Assembly (NCBI RefSeq): GCF_002943465.1
Contig: NZ_PTQY01000004.1
Coordinates: 186,001-250,000, forward strand
Source of the DNA: Rhodoferax sp. TS-BS-61-7
Lineage (GTDB): Bacteria; Pseudomonadota; Gammaproteobacteria; Burkholderiales; Burkholderiaceae_C
Direction of reading: 5' to 3'
Length of the DNA stretch: 64,000 bases
The notes beneath the pieces are model-generated. The model did not search any database, was not told the DNA's origin, and was given only the letters and a program-made list of their open reading frames with translations. The translations under genes and the position numbers were made by a program. Position 1 is the stretch's first letter. Each line of letters starts with the position of its first letter. Below are positions 28,125-37,611 of the stretch, piece by piece.

Positions 28125-28754
28125 TTACACGGTGCGCAAATGGCGCGCGACCAGACTGCGCAGAAGCGGCAATTGTCCATGAAAGAAGTGACCGCCCCCG
28201 GGCACTACCGTGACCGGCAGGGTTTGTGGCCGTGCCCAGGCCATGGCATCGGCCAAGGGCACGGTGTCGTCGGCCTCGCCGTGCAGCACCAGCGTGCAAT
28301 CGTGCAGCTCGGGGGCAATCGGCGCCACCGTAAAGCGGCTGGCCGCCGTACCGACTAGCACCACCGCGGCAGGGTCGCGGGCGGCCAAGGCGGCTACGGC
28401 ATGGCTGGTCACAAAAGCACCAAACGAAAACCCGGCCAGCGCCAACGCGCCCTCGGGCGCACTGTGGGCCACCACCGCCAGCAGGTCCTGCAACTCGCCA
28501 CGGCCTTCGTCATACGCGCCTTCGCTGGCACCCACACCCCGAAAATTGAACCGCACCGCGCGCCAACCGGACAGCACAAAAGCACGCGCGATGGTTTGCA
28601 CCACCTTGTTGTCCATGGTGCCGCCAAACAACGGGTGCGGGTGGGCAATCACCGCCGTACCCCGTGGCGCCACACCGTCTGGCGGCAGGTCCAGCAAGGC
28701 CTCCAGGGCGCCCGCAGGCCCCGTCAGGCTGAATTTCTGGGTGGATGTATTCAT
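28125..28754 (-). CDS. alpha/beta hydrolase
   Basis: 209-aa alpha/beta-hydrolase-fold protein of the small dienelactone-hydrolase-like group. It shows TAVIAHPHPLFGGTMDNKVVQ (oxyanion region), RFNFRGVGASEGAYDEG, a nucleophile elbow GFSFGAF with Ser, then TLVLHGEADDTVPLADAM with the Asp and a final His in VPGGGHFFHGQL. Substrate is unknown. It lies 25 nt upstream of the carboxypeptidase gene on the same strand, and a dispersed repeat sits just before its start. Confidence 0.86.
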   Translation of the reverse strand: MNTSTQKFSLTGPAGALEALLDLPPDGVAPRGTAVIAHPHPLFGGTMDNKVVQTIARAFVLSGWRAVRFNFRGVGASEGAYDEGRGELQDLLAVVAHSAPEGALALAGFSFGAFVTSHAVAALAARDPAAVVLVGTAASRFTVAPIAPELHDCTLVLHGEADDTVPLADAMAWARPQTLPVTVVPGGGHFFHGQLPLLRSLVARHLRTV

Positions 28755-28760
28755 GCAATC

Positions 28761-28823
28761 ACTATCATTTCAATAGCTGCTTGCGCAGTATTCATAAGGG
28801 CTAGAGCCCTATTTGACTTAAAA
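28761..28823 (+). repeat. dispersed repeat family 1, copy 2
   Basis: Reads TATCATTTCAATAGCTGCTT, GCGCAGTATTCATAA, then GGGCTAGAGCCCTATTTGAC. It fills the ferredoxin-hydrolase gap, ending directly at the ferredoxin stop codon on one side and about 6 nt from the hydrolase start on the other. Confidence 0.8.
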
Positions 28824-29174
28824 TTAGCGCCCCAGGTGGGCCGGCGTCACCAGCCGCTCGACCACCTTGCCGTTTTTGAGGTGGGACTCGACGATCTCGT
28901 CAATGTCCTGCAGATCGACAAAGCTGTACCAGACGGCCTCAGGGTAGACCACGGCCACGGGGCCGGCCGCACAACGGTCCAGGCAGCCTGCCTTGTTGAC
29001 CCGCACCTGGCCCGGGCCGGACAGCCCGGCCGCCTTGACCTGCTGTTTGCAGCGGTCAAAAGCCTCCTGGGCCTGGTACTGGGCGCAGCAGGCCTCGCCA
29101 TTCTTGCGCTCGTTCAGGCAAAAGAAAATATGCCGCTCGTAATACGAGCTCTGGGGTGCGATGGCTTGGGTCAT
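28824..29174 (-). CDS. (2Fe-2S) ferredoxin, thioredoxin-like fold
   Basis: 116-aa ferredoxin of the NuoE-like/'Shethna' type. It opens YYERHIFFCLNERKNGEACC, and the four-cysteine pattern is completed by KAGCLDRCAAGPVAVVYPE, the usual cluster-binding arrangement. It could carry electrons, but no redox partner adjoins; neighbours are a VanZ-like protein and an alpha/beta hydrolase. The stop codon directly abuts a dispersed repeat copy. Confidence 0.87.
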   Translation of the reverse strand: MTQAIAPQSSYYERHIFFCLNERKNGEACCAQYQAQEAFDRCKQQVKAAGLSGPGQVRVNKAGCLDRCAAGPVAVVYPEAVWYSFVDLQDIDEIVESHLKNGKVVERLVTPAHLGR

Positions 29175-29183
29175 GGCGGGATT

Positions 29184-30278
29184 TTAGGTTTCCTCGCTGC
29201 GCCGCCCCAGTTGCGCCAGCAAATACACCAGGGCACCGTACGGCCAGAGCCAACCCAACCACTGCGCTAGCCCATGAAAGCGGATGAAACGCCCCTGCTC
29301 CCAATGTTGCAAGGTCTGGGCAAAGTACGGACTCTCCGGCGCCTGGTTCAGCACACTGATATAGAGCCCCAAGGCCACCAGTGCCAGGGCCGCACTGCCG
29401 CGCCAGGGCATGAACGCCAGCCCCAGTGCCAGCAAGCCCCCTACCAGCAGCCCCCACTGGGCCGGCAAATCCAGCCAGGCCCAAGCATGCAAAGGCCCCC
29501 AGCTCAGTGCGGCCGACAGCCCGGTCACAGCCACCGCCAGCAACGCCAACGCGCCCACCAGCACCAAGCGCCGTGCTAGCGGACGCACAATGCAAAACCC
29601 CAGCAAACAGGGAATCAGCAGGCCCAGCGCCACACACAACATTTCGGTCCCCGGCGCCAGGGCAGTGAGTTCGGCATCGCGCGCGGGCAGCCAGTGCAGG
29701 TAGGGGGTGTCGCTCAGCCACTCGGCCAGCCCCTGTTCCACCCGCTGCAACACCTGGCCCAAGCCCAGCGGCACCGGCGCCGGAAACAACAGCGCCGCTG
29801 GCCACAGGGCCAAAAGCACCAGCCCCCCGCGCGAATGCGGCACAAACCAGCGCGCCCGCACCCGGCTCCAGCGGTCAATCGCCCCCCAACGCTCCAGCAA
29901 CAAGGCACTGCAAGCCCCCACCGCACCGCCCAGGGCATTGAGCAAAAAGTCCTCGCGGGACGGAATGCGGGCTGGCAGGTAACTTTGCAACGCCTCCATC
30001 ACCAGTGAGAGTAGCGTGGCGACCAACACTGCCCCCACCACCGGGTAGTGGCCGCGCCGGTTGCGCAAGGCCCCCAGGGCCAGGAGCGCGCCCAGAGGCA
30101 CATACCCCACCACATTCACGCCCACGTCAAACCCGGTCCAGTAACGCGCCATGGGCGCAAACAGAAACTCCCAAGGCGCAATGCCCTGGTCACGCCAGCC
30201 CACAAAGGGGTAACAGCTCGCATACACCACCAACCCTGCATACAACCAGGCAAGGGGCCACGCGGCAGATTTGTGCAT
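29184..30278 (-). CDS. VanZ-family membrane protein
   Basis: 364-aa protein with about ten hydrophobic segments. The N-terminal half matches the VanZ-like pattern: YPFVGWRDQG, FDVGVNVVGYVPLGALLALG, then MEALQSYLPARIPSREDFLLNALGGAVGA with conserved Glu, Arg and Asn. The C-terminal half is a less conserved helical region (LLVGGLLALGLAFMPW). The family is linked to teicoplanin resistance in Gram-positives, but its role in Proteobacteria is unknown. It ends 10 nt before the ferredoxin start. Confidence 0.82.
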   Translation of the reverse strand: MHKSAAWPLAWLYAGLVVYASCYPFVGWRDQGIAPWEFLFAPMARYWTGFDVGVNVVGYVPLGALLALGALRNRRGHYPVVGAVLVATLLSLVMEALQSYLPARIPSREDFLLNALGGAVGACSALLLERWGAIDRWSRVRARWFVPHSRGGLVLLALWPAALLFPAPVPLGLGQVLQRVEQGLAEWLSDTPYLHWLPARDAELTALAPGTEMLCVALGLLIPCLLGFCIVRPLARRLVLVGALALLAVAVTGLSAALSWGPLHAWAWLDLPAQWGLLVGGLLALGLAFMPWRGSAALALVALGLYISVLNQAPESPYFAQTLQHWEQGRFIRFHGLAQWLGWLWPYGALVYLLAQLGRRSEET

Positions 30279-30295
30279 GCCGTGTACTTGTGACT

Positions 30296-30724
30296 TTAGA
30301 AAGGCTTGACGACCACCAGCACGACGATGGCCGTGAGCATCAGCACCGGAATTTCGTTGAACCAGCGAAACCAGACGTGGCTGCGTTGCAGCGTGCCCGC
30401 CTCCAGCTTGCGCAGCAGCGCACCACAGGCATGGTGGTAGCCCAGCACCAAGGCAACAATGAAGAGCTTGGCGTGCATCCAGCCATTACCCGGGCCACGC
30501 CCAATGCCATACCCCAGCCAAAGCCAAGCCCCCAGCCCAATGGCGGGCACCGCCAGCAGGGTGGTAAAGCGCAGGAGTTTGCGCGCCATGAGCAGCAAGC
30601 GCGCGCGCTCGGCCTCGGAACCGGGTGGCACCAGGGCCAGGTTCACAAAGATGCGGGGAAGGTAGAACAAACCCGCAAACCAGCTGGCTACGAAAACGAT
30701 GTGGAAGGCTTTAACCCAGAGCAT
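30296..30724 (-). CDS. hemJ: protoporphyrinogen oxidase HemJ (UPF0093 / CopD-like)
   Basis: 142-aa four-helix membrane protein matching HemJ, the haem-b-containing protoporphyrinogen IX oxidase. Seen are MLWVKAFHIVFVASWFAGLFYLPR with the conserved His, the second conserved region NGWMHAKLFIVALVLGYHH, and WFNEIPVLMLTAIVVLVVVKPF. The ATG at 30724 gives the family N-terminus. The haem-pathway gene hemB lies 560 nt away on the opposite strand, which supports the call. Confidence 0.9.
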   Translation of the reverse strand: MLWVKAFHIVFVASWFAGLFYLPRIFVNLALVPPGSEAERARLLLMARKLLRFTTLLAVPAIGLGAWLWLGYGIGRGPGNGWMHAKLFIVALVLGYHHACGALLRKLEAGTLQRSHVWFRWFNEIPVLMLTAIVVLVVVKPF

Positions 30725-30820
30725 AGGGAAAGTGTAGTCGGGTATGCGTGCTGTCGGAGTCCCCTGAATACGGTGCAAGTTTGCTGTGCTCGCAGAGTGT
30801 TTGGGCGCACGCCGCCGTTC

Positions 30821-31009
30821 GTGTCCCCCGGCCCGTGAGGGGCCTCCTCCTTTACCTCACTTTGGCGTACGCCCAAGCACTCCGCTACGGACTGAATGTC
30901 GGTCATGAGACACACCACGCTGGATCAGGCGGGCTGGGCGTTTTGCGTAGGTAAAGGAGGAGGCCGAAGGCCGGGGGACACGGAGCAAAACGCCCAGCCC
31001 GCCTGATCC
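30821..31009. repeat. two interleaved inverted repeats in a gene-free stretch
   Basis: Pair A: GTGTCCCCCGGCC plus GGCCTCCTCCTTTAC (30821-30855) is matched inverted at 30951-30981. Pair B: a perfect 25-bp inverted repeat, beginning GGATCAGGCGGGCTGGGCG at 30922-30946 and matched at 30985-31009. Order is A-B-A'-B', so the two pairs cannot both form simple hairpins. The 10-bp palindrome GGCGTACGCC lies near 30864. No convincing gene lies between hemJ and hemB (30725-31282). Confidence 0.75.
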
Positions 31010-31046
31010 CCGCCAACAATGCCTGCTGTACTGCCGAAGAAGAGGC

Positions 31047-31075
31047 AAAAAAAACCCCAGCACGTGGGCTGGGGT
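31047..31075 (-). terminator. minus-strand intrinsic terminator
   Basis: Stem ACCCCAGC/GCTGGGGT (31054-31061 with 31068-31075) next to eight A's at 31047-31054, which gives an eight-U tail for a minus-strand transcript. No minus-strand gene lies directly upstream, so it would end an unannotated RNA or antisense transcript. Confidence 0.7.
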
Positions 31076-31087
31076 GGTAAGCCTATT

Positions 31088-31191
31088 TGCTGTCACACAT
31101 CAAGGCCCCGCTCAGGGAGGAAAAGCGGGGGATAGCAAGCTATCCGGAGTGGAATTTAGCAATGTTGCGGCCGTGTGACAAGCACTTTTTT
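31088..31191 (+). ncRNA. candidate structured RNA upstream of hemB
   Basis: An outer stem, TGTCACAC (31091-31098) with GTGTGACA (31173-31180), encloses two perfect hairpins: CCCCGCT/AGCGGGG (31106-31130) and GATAGC/GCTATC around AA (31131-31144). Six T's follow at 31186-31191. It could be a small RNA, a hemB leader, or part of a minus-strand RNA ending at 31047. I recognise no family, and strand is uncertain. Confidence 0.4.
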
Positions 31192-31261
31192 GTAAATCCT
31201 CCTCAAGCACTGCGGTATTGGGCGAATCTGACCTTCTGGTCAGCGCACGGGCATGTTGTAG

Positions 31262-32296
<1,035 letters not shown>

Positions 32297-32297
32297 T

Positions 32298-32350
32298 GCT
32301 ACAAAAATAGGAGCTGCTCGCGCATACTCCACGGGCGCCAAAGGCACTTT
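32298..32350 (+). repeat. dispersed repeat family 1, copy 3
   Basis: Reads CTACAAAAATAGGAGCTGCT, CGCGCATACTCCACG, GGCGCCAAAGGC. It starts 1 nt after the hemB stop and occupies most of the hemB-corA gap, matching copy 1 closely. Confidence 0.82.
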
Positions 32351-32371
32351 TCACCCATATTTCGAACATCC

Positions 32372-33493
32372 ATGCGCATCTTCCACATCCAAGCCAACAG
32401 CGTGACCGAGGGCCAGAGTCTGGCCGAGCTCGCAGCCCAAGGCATCCCGCCCGAGGGGTATGTGTGGGTGGCGTGTGCGCGGCGCGAATTTGAGGTGGCG
32501 CAGGCCGAGGTGCAAGCCATGCTGCAAACGCAGTGCGGTGTGCAGCTGGTGGACCTGCATATTTCGGACCTGATCAACAACCAGCTGCCTTCGCACTACG
32601 ACTACACCTCACAGTACGACCTACTGGTGTTCCGCCGCCTGGCGGCGGGCAGCCGCCCCACCGATCTGGAGCAACCCGGCCAGCCCCTGAATGTGGCGCC
32701 CAAACGCGGTGGCCCGCCCATTCTGCGGCGTATCGACACCAGCCCGGTCGGTTTTGCCGTGTTTGACCGGGTGCTGCTCACAGTGCACCCGACCGACTGC
32801 GCCGTGCGCGACGCCTACGCCGCCAAGCTGCTGCAAGCCGCCAGCAGCGAGTCACGCACCGCCGGCGCCCGCCTGCCCACCAGCCCGGCCGACCTGATGC
32901 TGCGCATCGTCAACCACATGGTGGACGGCTACTTGGCCCTGCGCAAAGAACTGACTCAGCAGCTGGACCACTGGCAAACCGAACTGCTGAGCCCGCGGGC
33001 CCGCTTCAGCAACTGGGGTTCGCTGCTGGACGCACGTATGGCGCTGCACCAGCTCGACGACGTGTGTGAAGAACAACGCTCCGCCGTGCAGGACTGGATC
33101 GAGGCCATCAAGACTTGGCCCGAACCCACAAGCCCGGGTGAAGCGCGCGAGCGCGAGCTGCTGCAGGTGCGCAGCCGCGACGTGCTGGAGCACATCGAGC
33201 GCGTGGTGCACCATGTGCGCCGGCTGGAGCAGAGTGTGGAAACTGCGGTGCAAATGCACTTCAGCGTGCAGGGCAGCCGCACCAACGACATCATGCGCAC
33301 GCTGACCGTGCTCACCGCCATCTTTCTGCCCTTGAACCTGATTGCCGGCATCTTCGGCATGAACTTCGACTTCATCCCGCTGCTGCACCAGCAAAGCGGG
33401 TTCTGGTGGGCGATTGCCAGCATGGTGCTAACCGCGGTGCTGCTGGCGGTGTTTTTCTGGCGCAAGCGTTACCTGGCACGCTCCGAACGCTGA
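32372..33493 (+). CDS. corA: CorA-family magnesium/divalent metal transporter
   Basis: 373-aa CorA-type channel. A large soluble N-terminal part with long helices (LEHIERVVHHVRRLEQSVETAV) leads to two C-terminal membrane helices. The GMN selectivity signature follows the first (FLPLNLIAGIFGMNFDFIP), and the C-terminus is basic (FWRKRYLARSER). The family moves Mg, Co, Ni or, in the ZntB branch, Zn; the cation is not fixed by sequence. The RNA/repeat region between hemB and this gene is short, so co-transcription with hemB is possible. Confidence 0.87.
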   Translation: MRIFHIQANSVTEGQSLAELAAQGIPPEGYVWVACARREFEVAQAEVQAMLQTQCGVQLVDLHISDLINNQLPSHYDYTSQYDLLVFRRLAAGSRPTDLEQPGQPLNVAPKRGGPPILRRIDTSPVGFAVFDRVLLTVHPTDCAVRDAYAAKLLQAASSESRTAGARLPTSPADLMLRIVNHMVDGYLALRKELTQQLDHWQTELLSPRARFSNWGSLLDARMALHQLDDVCEEQRSAVQDWIEAIKTWPEPTSPGEARERELLQVRSRDVLEHIERVVHHVRRLEQSVETAVQMHFSVQGSRTNDIMRTLTVLTAIFLPLNLIAGIFGMNFDFIPLLHQQSGFWWAIASMVLTAVLLAVFFWRKRYLARSER

Positions 33494-33560
33494 CCCCCAG
33501 GGCTGGCGACACCCAGCGGGCAGCGCTACACTGGCTGCGTCGTTGAAAACACCACACACC

Positions 33561-34304
33561 ATGGCTTTGCAGCTGCGTTCCCTGCTCACCCTGATGCTGC
33601 TTGCCCTGGCCTTGCAGGGACGTGCAGACACCCTCGCACCCTACCAAATCGTCAGCGGCAACCTGCCCCCGTTCACCGTAGAAGCCGGCCCCAACGCCCC
33701 GGGCGCCTTGGGCGTGCTGGTGCGAGAGATGGCCGAACGCCTGGGCGAGGCACCGCCCATCCAGTTCTACCCCTGGACCCGGGCCCTCAGCATGGTGGGC
33801 ACCCAGCCCCGCACCCTGATCCTGCCACTGACCCGCACGGCCGAGCGGGAAGCCAGCTACCGCTGGCTGGTCAAGCTGTACCGCCAGCAGTTTGTCTTCA
33901 TCGCATTGCGTGGCACGGCGGTCAACCTAGATACGCTGGATGCCTTGCGCGATCTGCGCATTGCCGTGCTGCGCGGCTCCCCCAATGAGGGGCATCTGCT
34001 GGGTCGCAATTTCAAACAGGTCGTACCGGCCAACTCCGTACTGGACATGGCCCGCATGTTGGAACGTGGCATGGCCGACGCCATTTATGGCGGGGATGCC
34101 ATCAACCTCGCCGTGCTGGCGGAGTACGGCATCCCGCGCGCCCAACTGCAGCTCAGCAAACCACTGGACTATGGGGAAATCTGGTTGGGCGGCTCGCTGG
34201 ACATCCCGGAGTCCGAAGCCCTGCTGTGGCAAAACGCCATGAAACAGCTGGTGCGGGACGGTGTGGTGCGCCGCACCCTGGCCCGCTACGGCCTGCCGCA
34301 GTAA
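33561..34304 (+). CDS. periplasmic solute-binding protein, family 3-like
   Basis: 247-aa exported protein with a signal peptide (LRSLLTLMLLALALQGRA) and the two-lobed PBP type 2 pattern of amino-acid-binding proteins: YQIVSGNLPPFTVEAGP, WTRALSMVGTQPRTLILPLTRT, LRDLRIAVLRGSPNEGHL, and a C-terminal KQLVRDGVVRRTLARYGL. No permease or ATPase adjoins, so it may be a sensor or orphan receptor. An in-frame TTG 18 nt upstream is a less likely start. Confidence 0.78.
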   Translation: MALQLRSLLTLMLLALALQGRADTLAPYQIVSGNLPPFTVEAGPNAPGALGVLVREMAERLGEAPPIQFYPWTRALSMVGTQPRTLILPLTRTAEREASYRWLVKLYRQQFVFIALRGTAVNLDTLDALRDLRIAVLRGSPNEGHLLGRNFKQVVPANSVLDMARMLERGMADAIYGGDAINLAVLAEYGIPRAQLQLSKPLDYGEIWLGGSLDIPESEALLWQNAMKQLVRDGVVRRTLARYGLPQ

Positions 34305-34316
34305 CAAGCCCGTCGA

Positions 34317-35006
34317 TTAGCCCTGCAGGTGCTGCGCGAAAAACGCCAGCGTGCGTTCACGTGCCAGCGCGGCCGCGTCGGCGTTGAAGGCCGCCCGGTG
34401 GTCGCAGTTGAACCCGTGTTGGGCGTTGTAAATCTCTACCCGCACCCCGGCATGTGCGGCCTGGAAGGCGTGCACCCCCTCCAGCGGAATGGCGTGGTCT
34501 TGGTCACCAAAATGGGCCAGCACCGGGCACTGCGGCTGGCGCGCCACCTCGGCCGGTGTGGTCATGCCGCCACCGTAATACGGCACGGCGGCGCGGATGC
34601 CAGAGAGCGCACACGCGGCACGCCAAGTCAACAAACCGCCCCAGCAGTAGCCCACCACGCCCACCGGCCCCGCCTCGGCCGCCAAGGTCACCGCGGCCTG
34701 CATGTCCTGCAACACGCCGGGCGTGGGCAGCCCCTCCACCGCAGCTTTGAGCCTCACACCCGCCGCCACATCCTCGGGTGTGTAACCCAGCTCCACGCCG
34801 GTTTGCACGCGGTGGAAGGTGGAGGGTGCAATGGCCAAGTAACCTTGGGCGGCATACCCATCGGCCACCGCGCGGATATGGGCGTTGATGCCGAAGATCT
34901 CCTGCAGCACCACGATGCCGCCGCGGGGCGTGCCTTCTGGGCGAGCCACGTAGGCGGGAAACACGAAGCCATCGGCTGCGGTCAGGTTCACGGTGTCGGT
35001 CTTCAT
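34317..35006 (-). CDS. dienelactone hydrolase family protein
   Basis: 229-aa alpha/beta hydrolase of the carboxymethylenebutenolidase type. The nucleophile is Cys121 in VGVVGYCWGGLLTW, with the Asp in LAHFGDQDHAIPL and the His in YNAQHGFNC, and the Glu-containing VLQEIFGINAHIR region as in DLH. These enzymes open dienelactones in aromatic degradation, but the real substrate is unknown. It overlaps the upstream Bug receptor gene by 4 nt, suggesting a shared catabolic operon. Confidence 0.9.
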   Translation of the reverse strand: MKTDTVNLTAADGFVFPAYVARPEGTPRGGIVVLQEIFGINAHIRAVADGYAAQGYLAIAPSTFHRVQTGVELGYTPEDVAAGVRLKAAVEGLPTPGVLQDMQAAVTLAAEAGPVGVVGYCWGGLLTWRAACALSGIRAAVPYYGGGMTTPAEVARQPQCPVLAHFGDQDHAIPLEGVHAFQAAHAGVRVEIYNAQHGFNCDHRAAFNADAAALARERTLAFFAQHLQG

Positions 35007-35998
35007 TGCGCCACAAACCCGCTGTCTTTGATCAACTTGGCCCAGACCTTGGTGTAAGCCTGCTCGCGTTTGGCCAGTGTGGCCTGGTCCATAAACCCAA
35101 CGGTCAAGCCCATGGCGGTCAGGCGCTCCTTCACGTCGGGTTGGGTCAATACCTTGGCCAGCGCGTCGGAGAACTTGTCGACGGTCGCCTTGGGCGTGCC
35201 CGCCGGGGCAAAGATGCCGTAATACGGCAGGTCTTCAAAACCGGCCAGCCCCAGCTCGGCAAAGGTGGGCACATCGGGCAGGATGGCTTGGCGCGCACCG
35301 CCCAGCACGGCAACCACGCGGATCTTGCCGGCCTTGTGGTTTTCAATGAAGTCGGGCACCGAACCGGTACCCGCCGCAATCTGGTTGCCCAGCATGTCGG
35401 CCATCATGGGCGCGCTGCCGCGGTAGGGGGCGGACTGCAGATCCAGCCTATATTTCTGGCCAATCACCTTGACCAGAAACTCTGGCGTGGAGGCCGGCGC
35501 CGGCACCCCCACCGTGCCCTTGCCCGCACCCTGCGCCTTGACCCAGGCCACGTAGTCGTTGACCGACTTGGCCGGGGTACCGCCCGACACCGCCAGCGCA
35601 TTCACAAAGGTGGCAAACCCGGCCACCGGCACAAAGTCCTTGGCCGAGTCATACCCCGGGTTCTTCACCACCTGGGGCAGGATGGAGATGGTGTGGTCAT
35701 GCGAGAGGAACAGCGTGAGGCCGTCCGGCGCGGCCGCCTTCAGCGCCTGCGCGGCCAGTTGCCCACCGGCACCGGCCTTGTTCTCCACCACCACCGGCAT
35801 GCCGAGCTGGTCCTTGAGCTTGTCGGCCAGCGTGCGGGCAATCGCGTCGGTGCCGCCGCCGGGTGGAAAACCCACCATCAGCCGCACCGGCCCGCTTTGT
35901 GCCTGCACCAGACCTGCGGCCAGCAGGGCCGCGACCGACACGGCCAACACGCCTACGCGGCGCAATGTGCCGCCCCAGCCTTGCGAGGAAAAACCCAT
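35003..35998 (-). CDS. Bug-family (TctC-like) tripartite tricarboxylate receptor
   Basis: 331-aa periplasmic solute receptor of the Bug family, which is greatly expanded in Burkholderiales. It has a signal peptide (VGVLAVSVAALLAAGLVQA), then VRLMVGFPPGGGTDAIARTLADKL, VVVENKAGAGGQLAAQALK and PDGLTLFLSHDHTISILPQV. An AGGAG site 7 nt before the ATG at 35998 supports this start. No TctA/TctB membrane genes are near, as is usual for these orphan receptors. Confidence 0.9.
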   Translation of the reverse strand: MGFSSQGWGGTLRRVGVLAVSVAALLAAGLVQAQSGPVRLMVGFPPGGGTDAIARTLADKLKDQLGMPVVVENKAGAGGQLAAQALKAAAPDGLTLFLSHDHTISILPQVVKNPGYDSAKDFVPVAGFATFVNALAVSGGTPAKSVNDYVAWVKAQGAGKGTVGVPAPASTPEFLVKVIGQKYRLDLQSAPYRGSAPMMADMLGNQIAAGTGSVPDFIENHKAGKIRVVAVLGGARQAILPDVPTFAELGLAGFEDLPYYGIFAPAGTPKATVDKFSDALAKVLTQPDVKERLTAMGLTVGFMDQATLAKREQAYTKVWAKLIKDSGFVAQ

Positions 35999-36057
35999 GG
36001 TCAAACTCCTGAAAAACAAGTGATGAAGAAAGGGGAAAGGTAAAACTGCTGTGCTGT

Positions 36058-36804
36058 CTAGTTGCGTGCGTACGCCACGTGGAAACGCTGCACACCGGGG
36101 AACTGGCCCATTTCGGACGCCAGATCAGAAATCGGTGCCATTTTTTTGCGGCTGCGTGCCACGGCTACAAAGTTCCAGGTGAAAGAGCCCTCGTCCATCG
36201 AAATAACGATGGTGCCACCGGCAATGTCATACCCCCGGTCATGCGCCATGGTGCGCAGGGCCGCCTCCACCGGTCGGTAACCCGGATCAAACGTAAGGCG
36301 GATCGCCACCGCCTGGCGCGACGGCAGCCAGCTCTCCAGCTTGGACACCCAGACCATACAAAACGCGCTGAGCAGCGCCAGCGACATGGCCGCCGCGTAC
36401 AGGCCTACCCCCACCAGAATGCCAATCACCGACGAGGCCCACAACGAGGCCGCCGTGGTCAGGCCGCTGATGTTGAAGCCCTCTTTCATGATCACACCGG
36501 CGCACAAAAAACCAATGCCGGTCAGGATGCCCTGGATGACGCGCGAGAGGTCGCCGTTACTGAACAGCGTGGTGCTCATGCCGCCGTACCAGAAGTTGGA
36601 ATACCCGCCCATGACGGCCAGCGCCGCCGAGGCCATACACACCAGCCCGTAGGTGCGCATACCCGCCGCACGCCCGTGGTACGAACGCTCGTACCCCACC
36701 ATCAGCCCCAGCACCAGCGACCCCAGCAGGTGCAGCAGCACAAAGATGTTGGCCTCTACCACCGGGGTGGACCAGTAGGCGGCAAAGGTTTCGGTATTGA
36801 GCAT
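36058..36804 (-). CDS. MgtC/SapB-family membrane protein
   Basis: 248-aa protein with about five N-terminal helices bearing the MgtC signature (HLLGSLVLGLMVGYERSYHGRAAGMRTYGLV, then GILTGIGFLCAGVIMKEG and GLTTAASLWASSVIGILVGVGLY) and a soluble C-terminal ACT-like domain. The family is tied to magnesium homeostasis and virulence in some bacteria. An in-frame ATG four codons upstream is possible. It is divergent from an SDR gene with a 43-nt gap. Confidence 0.87.
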   Translation of the reverse strand: MLNTETFAAYWSTPVVEANIFVLLHLLGSLVLGLMVGYERSYHGRAAGMRTYGLVCMASAALAVMGGYSNFWYGGMSTTLFSNGDLSRVIQGILTGIGFLCAGVIMKEGFNISGLTTAASLWASSVIGILVGVGLYAAAMSLALLSAFCMVWVSKLESWLPSRQAVAIRLTFDPGYRPVEAALRTMAHDRGYDIAGGTIVISMDEGSFTWNFVAVARSRKKMAPISDLASEMGQFPGVQRFHVAYARN

Positions 36805-36847
36805 GGGCGCAAACATACCCCAAAAACCAGCGCGCTACCATGGCGCC

Positions 36848-37594
36848 ATGCAAGCGATCGCACTCATCACCGGCGCCTCCCGTGGCATTGGCGCAGCCAC
36901 CGCACTCTCTCTGGCCCAGGCCGGTTACGCCGTGGCTGTGAACTACCGCGACAACTCCCTGGCCGCCGACGAGGTGGTGCGCCAGATCCGCGCCCAAGGT
37001 GGCAACGCCATCACCGTGAAGGCCGACGTGGCCGTGGAGGCCGAGGTGCTGGCCATGTTTGCCAAGGTGGATGCCAAGCTGGGCACGCTGACGGCCCTGG
37101 TCAACAACGCGGGGGTGGTGGATGTGGCCAGCCGCGTGGAGGCCATGTCGGTGGATCGCATGCAACGCATGCTGGCCACCAATGTGCTGGGCAGCATGGT
37201 CTGCGCGCGTGAGGCGGTGCTGCGCATGAGCACCCGCCATGGCGGCAGCGGCGGCGCCATCGTCAACCTCTCCAGCGTGGCAGCCACGCTGGGTTCACCC
37301 GGCCAGTACGTGGACTACGCGGCCAGCAAAGGCGCGATTGACAGCTTTACGGTGGGCCTAGCGCGCGAGGTGGCGGCCGAAGGTATACGCGTCAACGCTG
37401 TGCGCCCCGGCATCATCGACACCGACATCCACGCCAGCGGCGGCCTGCCAGACCGCGCCCAGCGCCTGGCACCCCAGGTGCCCATGCAACGCCCGGGCAC
37501 GGCACAGGAGATTGCCAACGCCATCGTCTGGCTGCTCAGCGATGCGGCCAGCTACACCACGGGCGCGATACTGGATGTGGGCGGGGGGCGCTGA
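36848..37594 (+). CDS. SDR-family oxidoreductase
   Basis: 248-aa short-chain dehydrogenase. The dinucleotide-binding TGASRGIGAA is at residues 8-17, and NNAGVVDVAS, the catalytic Ser in IVNLSSVAATLG and Tyr-x-x-x-Lys in YVDYAASKGAID follow. The C-terminus (AIVWLLSDAASYTTGAILDVGGG) is typical of FabG-like members. Basic/acidic cofactor-selecting positions (NYRDN) suggest NADP. Substrate is unknown. Divergent from the MgtC-like gene. Confidence 0.9.
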   Translation: MQAIALITGASRGIGAATALSLAQAGYAVAVNYRDNSLAADEVVRQIRAQGGNAITVKADVAVEAEVLAMFAKVDAKLGTLTALVNNAGVVDVASRVEAMSVDRMQRMLATNVLGSMVCAREAVLRMSTRHGGSGGAIVNLSSVAATLGSPGQYVDYAASKGAIDSFTVGLAREVAAEGIRVNAVRPGIIDTDIHASGGLPDRAQRLAPQVPMQRPGTAQEIANAIVWLLSDAASYTTGAILDVGGGR

Positions 37595-37611
37595 GGCCAG
37601 GCCACCCGCCT

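Noticed and set aside
30821-31009. Insertion sequence
   Set aside because: Inverted repeats are present but no transposase gene or target duplication is visible.
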